Shown piece after piece: positions 1 through 7,441 of a DNA stretch of 12,088 bases. The notes beneath the pieces were generated by a model that was not told where the DNA came from, ran no database searches, and was given only the letters and a program-made list of their open reading frames with translations. Numbering within the stretch: position 1 is the stretch's first letter; each line of letters begins with the position of its first letter. The DNA is from Polaromonas sp. (lineage in GTDB: Bacteria; Pseudomonadota; Gammaproteobacteria; Burkholderiales; Burkholderiaceae_C): the NCBI GenBank assembly GCA_026786065.1, contig JAJAYS010000352.1, positions 1 to 12,088 of the forward strand, given 5' to 3'. The translations under genes and the position numbers were made by a program.

Positions 1-460
1 GGCCGACACGCCCAAAGACGCGGCAATGCTGAACGCATTGAACACTTGACCATGCAAATGTGCCACCACGCACCCGAAGCGGCGCATCAGTTCGGGGTCC
101 ATGTTGATGCCCAGGGCGGGAGGGCGGGGTTCAAAAAGTCGCAAACAAGACCATCACGCCAGGCCCAAGAGGCGTTGCCGCTGCGCGCGGTGTAGCCGGA
201 CGGAAAACCGCACCGCAGCTACAGGATCCGGGTGTTGGCGAACTCCTGGTGTGCTTCACTTTGCAGCCGCGGAGCCATGTCCACCAGCCCCAGGCGCCCC
301 GCCAAAGACTGTGATTGCTTGAGCAGCTTCAAAGACGCAGACCCGAGGATCAGAAAGCGCCCGTTGCAACAGCCGCGTCAATTTCTCCGCGCATCTGGCC
401 AAACAGCTCCGGCATGTTTTGAATTTGATTCAGGTCAAGGCGTTCAAACAACCTTGCATT
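1..460 (-). pseudogene. Decayed AAA/DUF4143-family ATPase, partial
   Basis: Read on the minus strand, three blocks resemble the middle and C-terminal parts of AAA ATPases that carry a DUF4143 domain. Block 1 (about 460-361) reads ERLDLNQIQNMPELFGQMRG and ends at a stop. One base out of frame, block 2 reads RFLILGSASLKLLKQSQSLA and reaches a TAG at 221-219, where family members usually have Trp in an LWLRGGFP-like stretch. The same frame continues after the TAG as LRCGFPSGYTARSGNASWAW. After another frame change, block 3 (about 115-1) reads LGINMDPELMRRFGCVVAHL, then HGQVFNAFSIAASLGVSA, like the DUF4143 winged-helix region. The Walker A N-terminus is absent: an in-frame TGA at 463-461 lies just upstream and no P-loop is seen before ffh. 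The gene continues beyond position 1. With at least two frameshifts and one nonsense codon it is almost certainly non-functional. The family call is from remembered motifs. Confidence 0.8.
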
Positions 461-600
461 TCAGACATCACACATTCAAAACACAAGGAAAATAAACCAA
501 CGCGAAAGAAGCCAGTTCAGCCCGTCAATCGGAAGTAACGGCTGCTCGCGCCCGTGCAGCATGGGCTTCAGCCAGGTCCAGCTCCCAGAGCCACGCAAAA
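461..600. other. Spacer without recognisable gene
   Basis: This stretch lies between the ATPase remnant and the ffh stop codon. On the minus strand a short open run (about 596-525) reads AWLWELDLAEAHAARARAAV and stops soon after; it has no start codon and I cannot assign it. It may be a scrap of another decayed gene. No convincing ffh terminator is visible: the best inverted repeat is AGCC-C-GT against ACGGCT (about 518-542), with a bulge and no T-run. Confidence 0.4.
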
Positions 601-1959
601 TCAGAACTTCGGCAGCCCCTTCATTCCGCCCATCCTTTTCATCATTTTCATCATGCCGCTGCCCTTCATCTTCTTCATCATTCCCTGCATCTGCCCGAAC
701 TCGGTGAGCAGCCGGTTGACTTCCTGAACCTGAACGCCAGAGCCGGCGGCAATGCGGCGCTTTCGCGTGGCCTTGATCAGTTCGGGTTTGCGGCGCTCCA
801 GCTGCGTCATGCTTTGAATGATGCCCTCCTTGCGCTTGATGTCTTTTTCGGCTTTGCCCATATCGACCTGACCGGCACGGGCCGCCATTTCCGCCGGCAG
901 CTTTTCAAGCAGGCTGGACAGGCCGCCCATGTTCTTCATCTGCTGGAGCTGGCTTAGAAAATCGTTCAGGTCGAAGCCGTCGCCCGACTTGATCTTGGCA
1001 GCCAGCTTTTGCGCTGCCGCCACATCGACCCCGGCGGCCACCTGTTCGACCAGCGCGACGATGTCGCCCATGCCGAGGATGCGGCCGGCATGGCGTTCGG
1101 CGTCGAACACTTCGAGCCCGTCGAGCTTCTCGCTGGTCCCGGAGAACTTGATCGGTGCGCCGGTGATCTGCCGCACGCTGAGCGCCGCGCCGCCGCGCGA
1201 ATCGCCGTCGGTCTTGGTCAAAATAATGCCGGTCAGCGGCAACGCGTCCTTGAAGGCCTTTGCGGTGTTGACCGCGTCCTGGCCTTGCATGGCATCGACA
1301 ACGAACAGCGTTTCGACCGGGTTCAAGACCGCATGCAGCTGCTTGATTTCGGCCATCAACACCTCGTCGATCGCCAGGCGCCCGGCGGTATCGACCAGCA
1401 GCACGTCGAAGAAATGCCGGCGCGCGTAGTCAAGTGCCGCCAAGGCAATATCGACCGGCTTTTGATCGGTACTGCTTGGAAACCATTCGGCGCCAGCCTG
1501 CTTAGTCACCGTTTTCAACTGTTCGATGGCGGCCGGCCGGTATACGTCGCCGGACACGGTCAAAACTTTCTTCTTGCGTTTCTCGATCAGGTGCTTGGCC
1601 AGTTTGGCCGTAGTCGTTGTTTTGCCCGCGCCCTGCAAGCCGGCCATGAGGATCACCGCTGGGGGCTGCGCGGCGAGGTTAATGTCGCTGACGCCTTCGC
1701 CCATCGTGGCGGCCAGTTCCTTGCTGACGATGCCGACCAGCGCCTGTCCCGGCGATAGCGAGCCCATCACCTCCTGGCCCAGCGCCTTGACCTTGACCCG
1801 CGCGACGAAATCGCGCACCACCGGCAGGGCGACATCGGCTTCCAGCAGCGCCACACGCACCTCGCGCAGCATGTCCTGCACATTGGACTCGGTGATGCGG
1901 GCCTGGCCGCGCATTTCCTTGACGAGGCGGGAGAGTTTGTCGGTAAGGGCTGAGGCCAT
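601..1959 (-). CDS. ffh: Signal recognition particle protein Ffh (SRP54)
   Basis: Ffh is the GTPase subunit of the signal recognition particle. It binds 4.5S RNA and signal sequences of nascent inner-membrane proteins and docks with FtsY. The 452-aa length is normal. Residues 1-90 form the helical N domain. The G domain shows the P-loop GLQGAGKTT (107-115), DTAGRL (190-195) and TKTDGDSRGG (248-257). The C-terminal M domain has the RNA-binding stretch RKRRIAAGSG (399-408) and a Met-rich tail (GMMKMMKRMGG) that contributes to the signal-peptide groove. The chosen start gives the N-terminus MASALTDKLSRLVKEMRGQA, which fits the family; no strong Shine-Dalgarno precedes it. The gene is divergent from the ypjD-like gene, and ffh and ypjD are also neighbours in enterobacteria. 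Nothing looks damaged. Confidence 0.98.
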   Translation of the reverse strand: MASALTDKLSRLVKEMRGQARITESNVQDMLREVRVALLEADVALPVVRDFVARVKVKALGQEVMGSLSPGQALVGIVSKELAATMGEGVSDINLAAQPPAVILMAGLQGAGKTTTTAKLAKHLIEKRKKKVLTVSGDVYRPAAIEQLKTVTKQAGAEWFPSSTDQKPVDIALAALDYARRHFFDVLLVDTAGRLAIDEVLMAEIKQLHAVLNPVETLFVVDAMQGQDAVNTAKAFKDALPLTGIILTKTDGDSRGGAALSVRQITGAPIKFSGTSEKLDGLEVFDAERHAGRILGMGDIVALVEQVAAGVDVAAAQKLAAKIKSGDGFDLNDFLSQLQQMKNMGGLSSLLEKLPAEMAARAGQVDMGKAEKDIKRKEGIIQSMTQLERRKPELIKATRKRRIAAGSGVQVQEVNRLLTEFGQMQGMMKKMKGSGMMKMMKRMGGMKGLPKF

Positions 1960-2080
1960 GTGTGCGTCGCGCTTGAGAAAAGCGGCCAGGTGAGAGGAAA
2001 AAATCAGGGTTGAGGTGGGAGTAGCGGAGATGCCGGCCCACCGCTTTCATACGAGCCAGGCAAACGAGGCGCTGGCGTAA

Positions 2081-2109
2081 ATTGTAGGCAACAGTGCCCC
2101 GGTTATCGA
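2081..2109 (-). promoter_or_regulatory. Candidate sigma70 promoter for ffh
   Basis: On the minus strand a TACAAT hexamer (2086-2081) matches the -10 consensus at 5 of 6 positions. It lies 17 bp downstream of TCGATA (2109-2104), which matches the -35 consensus at 4 of 6. Transcription would start near 2074 and leave a leader of about 115 nt before the ffh ATG. This rests on hexamer matching alone. Confidence 0.4.
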
Positions 2110-2165
2110 CAGATTCAGCCACCGGTTTGAGCGAAGCAGCGATGACCTCGGGCTAAACTCCGCCA

Positions 2166-2966
2166 ATGATTTTAGCTTTCGGGGCCGGTTGGGGGTTTGC
2201 AGCGGCAGCGGGGGCCGCCGGCGCCTATGCGGCCGTGGCGCTGGCCCGCGCGCGGCTCTCCACCCCGGGCCTTCGCTCCATTTTGCTGGCCGCCTGGGTG
2301 CTGCACGCGATCGCGCTGGGCGATGGCCTGATGGGGGAACCAGCCCGCTTTGGCTTCGCGCCATCGCTGTCGGTCACTGTCTGGCTGGTGCTCACGGTTT
2401 ATGCCATTGAAAGCAGGCTGTTCCCGCAGCTTCATGCGCATTGGGGGCTAGCCGGACTCGCCAGCGCCGCCGTGGTTCTGGCACTGGTGTTTCCCGGCAG
2501 CAGTTATCCGGCCATCGCGTCGCCGTGGCTTCCACTGCACTGGGCGCTGGGCATTGCGTCTTACGGCCTGTTTGCCGTGGCAGTGGTGCACGGCTGGCTC
2601 ATGAGCCGGTCCGAGCAGTCGATGCGCAAAGCCGCCCAGACCGATGCCGGTGTGCCATTGATGACGCTGGAGCGACTGACCTTCCGTTTTGTGCAGGCCG
2701 GCTTTGCACTGCTGTCTGCCACCTTGCTGGCTGGCTGGTTTTTTGCCGAAACCTTTTACGGCCCGCAACAGGCCTGGAAATGGAATCACAAAACCATTTT
2801 CTCGCTACTCGCCTGGCTGACCTTCGCCGCACTGTTGCTCGGCCGCGCCCGTCTCGGCTGGCGCGGCCGCAAGGCTGTGCGGGTGCTTTACCTCGGCGCC
2901 GGCCTGCTGCTGTTCGGCTACGCCGGCTCGCGGTTCGTGCTCGAGGTCATACTGGGACGCGTATGA
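2166..2966 (+). CDS. ypjD: CcsA/YpjD-like cytochrome c assembly family membrane protein
   Basis: This 266-aa protein is strongly hydrophobic, with about eight predicted membrane segments (roughly 4-26, 36-54, 66-82, 92-110, 122-144, 172-194, 208-226 and 239-257). It resembles the cytochrome c assembly domain shared by CcsA, CcmC and CcmF, which handle haem at the membrane. Conserved-looking histidines sit at H47 (WVLHAIAL), H125 (LHWALG) and H208 (WNHKTIFS), the last two in family-like contexts. The stand-alone form next to ffh corresponds to E. coli YpjD, whose exact role is poorly defined, so haem handling here is inference. An in-frame TAA at 2154 leaves the ATG at 2166 as the only good start; no clear Shine-Dalgarno is seen. 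Its stop overlaps the start of the next gene (ATGA), suggesting coupled translation. Confidence 0.88.
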   Translation: MILAFGAGWGFAAAAGAAGAYAAVALARARLSTPGLRSILLAAWVLHAIALGDGLMGEPARFGFAPSLSVTVWLVLTVYAIESRLFPQLHAHWGLAGLASAAVVLALVFPGSSYPAIASPWLPLHWALGIASYGLFAVAVVHGWLMSRSEQSMRKAAQTDAGVPLMTLERLTFRFVQAGFALLSATLLAGWFFAETFYGPQQAWKWNHKTIFSLLAWLTFAALLLGRARLGWRGRKAVRVLYLGAGLLLFGYAGSRFVLEVILGRV

Positions 2967-3202
2967 AATACCTGTTGGTCCTGGGCTTGGTGCTGGTCGT
3001 CTTCTGGGCATGGCGCAGCGCCCGCGACCGACGGGCCGCCAGCCTGCGGCAAGCCGACAAACCCGCGCCTGTGCCTGTTCAGACCGAGATCGTCGAATGC
3101 GATTTGTGCCATCTGCACCTGCCCCGCCCGGACGCGCTGATCGGCGCCACCGGCACCTTCTGCAGCGACGCGCATCGCGTTCAGGCAGGACGCGAGGCTT
3201 GA
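2963..3202 (+). CDS. PP0621-like small membrane-anchored Cys/His protein
   Basis: This 79-codon gene begins MKYLLVLGLVLVVFWAWRSA, a single hydrophobic N-terminal segment (about 3-17) that would anchor it in the inner membrane. A Pro-rich linker follows, then a small metal-site-like motif: CDLCHLHLP, followed after a short gap by FCSDAHR. The two Cys of CxxC, the later Cys and the nearby His are plausible zinc or other metal ligands. The shape matches the PP0621 family, which has no established function and often lies between ypjD-like genes and pilS. Its ATG (2963-2965) overlaps the stop of the upstream gene (TGA, 2964-2966), which fixes the start. The family name is from memory of the motif; the existence of the gene is well supported by spacing and composition. 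Confidence 0.85.
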   Translation: MKYLLVLGLVLVVFWAWRSARDRRAASLRQADKPAPVPVQTEIVECDLCHLHLPRPDALIGATGTFCSDAHRVQAGREA

Positions 3203-3206
3203 CCCC

Positions 3207-3251
3207 ATGTCTGTGCTGCGCCAGCGCCTGTTAGCCGGCTTTCTGCCCTAA
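3207..3251 (+). other. Possible 14-codon leader ORF before pilS
   Basis: In the 63-bp gap between the PP0621-like gene and pilS, an ATG at 3207 opens the frame MSVLRQRLLAGFLP and stops at TAA (3249-3251), 14 nt before the pilS ATG. A GAGG at 3194-3197 lies 9 nt upstream, an acceptable ribosome-binding distance. A frame this short can occur by chance. If translated it would act mainly to carry ribosomes to pilS. Confidence 0.15.
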
Positions 3252-3265
3252 GCCTGAGGCTGCTG

Positions 3266-4984
3266 ATGGACTCGCAATTTCATTCCTGGCTCGAATCGTC
3301 AGAAAGGCGCTCAGATGCGCTGGATAGCGCGGTCTATCCGGATTCATTTGATCGGCTCTGGCGCATGTTCATGACTGCCAGAGTCACGATCGCCGTAGTG
3401 CTGATCGTGCTGCAGGGCTCAATGTACGCCTTGAGTCAGACCAGCGGCGGGCCGGCCGCAACGATCTGCGCGGCCTATCTTTTTGCAACTCTGGCAGTGC
3501 GCCTGTTTGCCAAGCCGCGCCCGCCGCAGGGGGCGTTCGATCTGCAATGGCTGCTGACGGTTGGCGTTGACGTGGCGGCTTTTTCTGCGCTTGAGTTCGT
3601 TCAAGTCGGGGGCATCGGCTACACGCCGCTATTTGCGCTGCCGGTGCTGCTGTCGTCGGTATTGGGCCCAATGCTGCTGGCTTTCGGAACGGCTGCCTCC
3701 GTCGCGCTGGTTTTGCTGGCGACCGCCTGGTGGACAGCCACGCAAACGGTGGGAGAAACCAACGCCCGTTTTCTGCAGGCCGCGATCAGCGGCTCGGGCT
3801 TTTTTCTGATGGCATGGCTGGCCAACCAGCTGGCGCTGCGCCTGTCGCGCGAGGAGGCCAAAGCCCGGGCCAGCCACTCGGCCGCCAGCATGCAGAACAC
3901 CGTCAACCAGCTGGTCATCGAAGGTCTTGCCGAAGGTGTGCTGGTAGTCGATGAACACGGCACGGTTCGTTCAATCAACCGCGCCACCGGCCGCCTTCTG
4001 GCGACCAGCGACGGAGCCCGCAACGCGCTTTTCGTGTTGTCGCGCGAAAAGGCCTGGCAGCCGCTGGTCGCGTTGATGACCCACACGTTCTTGACGCAGC
4101 GTCCCCAAGAGTCCGATATCAGTCTCGACTACCCGGCGGCCGGTGTACGCAGGTTGCATGTGCGGACCCGCCTTGCGCAGGCCAGGGACGGCAGCCAGGA
4201 AAACCTGTGCGTCATGTTCCTCGAAGACCTGCGCGTCATGGAGGCGCGGCTGCGTACGGAGAAGCTCGCCGCGATGGGCCGCATGTCGGCTGCAGTGGCG
4301 CATGAAATCCGCAATCCGCTTGCGGCGATTTCGCAGGCCAACGCCTTGCTGGAGGAAGACCTGCAAGACCCAGGTCATAAACAATTGACGGCGATGGGCC
4401 GCCAGAATGCGCTGCGCCTGGGCCGGATCGTCGATGAAATACTGAATGTTTCGCGCGCCCACGAGTCATTGCCTACCGCTGAAGCAATGACGTTGCCGCT
4501 AGACGAGACAGTGCGGCAAACCACCAGCGAATGGGTGATTCACCACCAGGCGGGAGAGCGGGTGCAGATCGGCGTCGATGCACGGCATGTTGCGGTCTGG
4601 TTCGAAGCCGAACACCTTCGCCGTCTTATGATCAATTTGCTCGACAACGCGCTGCGCTATGCCAGCGACCGGGTCGGTGCGATTCGGGTCGAAACGCTTG
4701 CGTCTTCGCCCGGACAATCCCGGCTGTCGGTCTGGAGCGATGGCGCGCCGCTCGAAAAAACCGTGCACACCCATCTGTTCGAGCCATTTTTCTCATCTGA
4801 GATCCGCAGCACCGGGCTGGGTCTGTATATTTGCAGGGAATTGTGCGAACGCTACGGGGCGCTGATCGGATATCAGCGGGTTGACCGGAACGGCGTGGCC
4901 GGAAATGAATTTTTTGTGCTGCTGCGGTCCGGCGCCCCAGCGCCAAGTGACCAGTACGCCGCGTTTGAGGCTTTGCCCACCTGA
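3266..4984 (+). CDS. pilS: Sensor histidine kinase PilS
   Basis: PilS is the membrane sensor kinase that phosphorylates PilR and so controls type IV pilin transcription. The 572-aa protein has about six hydrophobic segments between residues 36 and 187, a PAS-like region (about 210-320), a HisKA domain with the phospho-acceptor H346 in AAVAHEIRNPLAAI, and an HATPase domain. The latter has N-box residues around N457 and N461 (MINLLDNALRY), an F-box LFEPFFSS (504-511) and a G2 box STGLGLYIC (515-523). The G1 box reads WSDGAPLE, keeping D492 and G493 but not the second Gly of the usual DxGxG. The start at 3266 is supported by GAGG at 3256-3259, 6 nt upstream, and by the PilS-like stretch YPDSFDRLWRMFMTARV early in the protein. 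pilR follows after 2 nt, so the pair is surely co-transcribed. Confidence 0.95.
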   Translation: MDSQFHSWLESSERRSDALDSAVYPDSFDRLWRMFMTARVTIAVVLIVLQGSMYALSQTSGGPAATICAAYLFATLAVRLFAKPRPPQGAFDLQWLLTVGVDVAAFSALEFVQVGGIGYTPLFALPVLLSSVLGPMLLAFGTAASVALVLLATAWWTATQTVGETNARFLQAAISGSGFFLMAWLANQLALRLSREEAKARASHSAASMQNTVNQLVIEGLAEGVLVVDEHGTVRSINRATGRLLATSDGARNALFVLSREKAWQPLVALMTHTFLTQRPQESDISLDYPAAGVRRLHVRTRLAQARDGSQENLCVMFLEDLRVMEARLRTEKLAAMGRMSAAVAHEIRNPLAAISQANALLEEDLQDPGHKQLTAMGRQNALRLGRIVDEILNVSRAHESLPTAEAMTLPLDETVRQTTSEWVIHHQAGERVQIGVDARHVAVWFEAEHLRRLMINLLDNALRYASDRVGAIRVETLASSPGQSRLSVWSDGAPLEKTVHTHLFEPFFSSEIRSTGLGLYICRELCERYGALIGYQRVDRNGVAGNEFFVLLRSGAPAPSDQYAAFEALPT

Positions 4985-4986
4985 CC

Positions 4987-6421
<1,435 letters not shown>

Positions 6422-6435
<14 letters not shown>

Positions 6436-7018
6436 CATTCACCAATGCAGGCCTTTGTGGCAGGACGGCTGGTATCGATTCGCCCGCGCGTTGCCGTCAC
6501 CTAATTTCAGCAGCCGGCCGGCCGACGCAACCCTTGATCTCATCGTCATCCACTCGATCAGCCTGCCACCCGGAGAGTTCCATAACGGCCAGGTTCAGCG
6601 CCTCTTCCTGAACCAGCTTGACTGGAATGCCCACCCGTATTTCCAGCAGTTGCGCGGGTTGCAGGTGTCGGCGCATTTCTTCATCACCCGCCGGGGAGAA
6701 CTGTGGCAGTTTGTCGGCTGCGGCGAGCGCGCTTGGCATGCCGGGCAATCCGAATACCGTGGACGCGCCAACTGCAACGACGACTCCATCGGCATAGAGC
6801 TCGAAGGCCTGGAGGGCGGAACCTTCGAGACCCCCCAGTACGAAAGCCTGATCAGCCTGTGCAACGCGCTGGCCGACGCCTACCCGATCGCCCATTTTGC
6901 TGGCCACGAGCACGTAGCCGCTGGCCGAAAGCGGGACCCGGGTGCCGGCTTCGACTGGCCCCTGCTGCAGCGCGCACTCGGCGCAAACGACGCGCAATAT
7001 CCCCCCACGGCCAGTTAA
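6422..7018 (+). CDS. ampD: 1,6-anhydro-N-acetylmuramyl-L-alanine amidase AmpD
   Basis: AmpD is the cytoplasmic zinc amidase that removes the stem peptide from anhydro-muropeptides during cell-wall recycling; in species with AmpR/AmpC it thereby keeps beta-lactamase low. I chose the ATG at 6422 (198 aa, N-terminus MTPPDIHQCRPLWQDGWY). The frame also opens at 6392, but the extra ten residues would lie wholly inside pilR and do not resemble the family. Zinc ligands correspond to H44 (IVIHSISLPPGEF), H162 (AGHEHVAAGRKRDPG) and D172. E127 (SIGIELEG) and K170 match the catalytic Glu and Lys of Citrobacter AmpD. The amidase_2 core VSAHFFITRRGELWQFV is intact. The gene overlaps the pilR end by 14 nt, so it is probably co-transcribed with pilSR. 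No signal peptide is seen, consistent with the cytoplasmic enzyme rather than a periplasmic amidase. Confidence 0.95.
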
Positions 7019-7092
7019 CCGGGATCTCGCTTGGCCGTCGGACTCCAGTTCGGACCGCCCGCTCTCCTTTGAGGGGCTGGCTCCCTGCGACG

Positions 7093-7169
7093 GCGAAAAT
7101 CTCCACCACGTTTCCAGACTTTTCGCATCGCCGAAAACAAGGGGATTGCAGCTTTTTCGCACCGGAAAA
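7093..7169. repeat. TTTTCG/CGAAAA palindromes between ampD and nrdA
   Basis: Three related elements lie downstream of ampD. GCGAAAA (7093-7099) is the inverse of TTTTCGC (7120-7126). TTTTCG-catcgc-CGAAAA (7120-7137) is a perfect 6-bp inverted repeat. TTTTC-gcaccg-GAAAA (7154-7169) is a 5-bp inverted repeat. The centres of the last two are 33 bp apart. They could be hairpins at the ampD mRNA end, though no GC-rich stem plus T-run terminator is formed, or operator-like sites upstream of the nrd promoter. Their role is unknown; only the symmetry is seen. Confidence 0.4.
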
Positions 7170-7204
7170 CAGCCCGTGGAATAAAATCTATGCTCGGTGA
7201 AAAA

Positions 7205-7220
7205 ACACTACCAGTAGTGG
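7205..7220. promoter_or_regulatory. NrdR box 1
   Basis: The 16-bp palindrome ACACTACCAGTAGTGG has CACTA/TAGTG arms and fits the NrdR-box pattern recalled as ACACWATATCTWGTGT-like. NrdR is a zinc-ribbon/ATP-cone repressor of ribonucleotide reductase genes and typically binds two boxes upstream of nrd operons. This box lies just upstream of the candidate -35 (TTGTAA, 7222-7227). Confidence 0.85.
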
Positions 7221-7221
7221 C

Positions 7222-7250
7222 TTGTAATCACTAAAGGCACTAGGTATAGT
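7222..7250 (+). promoter_or_regulatory. Candidate nrdAB promoter
   Basis: TTGTAA (7222-7227, 4 of 6 against the -35 consensus) and TATAGT (7245-7250, 5 of 6 against the -10) are separated by exactly 17 bp. The -35 starts 1 bp after NrdR box 1, and the -10 lies within box 2, so NrdR binding would directly block RNA polymerase. Transcription would start near 7257, giving a leader of about 185 nt before the nrdA ATG. Confidence 0.6.
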
Positions 7251-7252
7251 GT
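7237..7252. promoter_or_regulatory. NrdR box 2
   Basis: The 16-bp palindrome GCACTAGGTATAGTGT has the same CACTA/TAGTG arms as box 1. The two boxes are separated by 16 bp and their centres by 32 bp, about three helical turns; this spacing on one face of the DNA is the hallmark of paired NrdR sites. The candidate -10 hexamer (7245-7250) lies inside this box. Confidence 0.87.
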
Positions 7253-7293
7253 CCCAATCCGATTACAGTCCAAGCCAGAGGAGCGGTAACAGG

Positions 7294-7331
7294 CTTTAAA
7301 AACAGGCCTTCAAAACCGCCCTTTAAAAACA
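7294..7331 (+). repeat. Direct repeat CTTTAAAAACA in the nrdA leader
   Basis: The 11-mer CTTTAAAAACA occurs at 7294-7304 and again at 7321-7331, 27 bp apart, within the predicted nrdA 5' untranslated region. The remaining leader (7251-7441) shows no recognisable riboswitch. The repeat may be chance in an A-rich stretch. Confidence 0.3.
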
Positions 7332-7441
7332 CTAGCCTTCCGGCATGTATTCAAGCGACTCAAGGCCCTCCAACCCCCATCCATATTGCGAGCGCCTTCA
7401 CGCACGACCCTGCCGCAGCAAAAATAAATCGAGAGAAATCC

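Noticed and set aside
101..495. Plus-strand open frames of 73 and 87 codons
   Set aside because: They lie antisense to the decayed DUF4143 ATPase blocks, have no family resemblance, and owe their length to GC-rich composition.
929..1993. Long plus-strand frames (up to 249 codons) opposite ffh
   Set aside because: They are antisense shadows of the highly conserved ffh codons and show no recognisable domain.
2103..2111. TTATCGACA, one mismatch from a DnaA box
   Set aside because: A single near-match without clustered boxes or an AT-rich unwinding region does not support an origin or DnaA control; it also overlaps the candidate ffh -35.
2441..2962. Upstream extension of the frame containing the PP0621-like gene
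   Set aside because: The extension runs through the ypjD-like gene out of frame; the true start is the ATG at 2963 that overlaps the upstream stop.
6497..7162. Minus-strand 221-codon frame opposite ampD
   Set aside because: It is antisense to a well-supported ampD and has no family resemblance.
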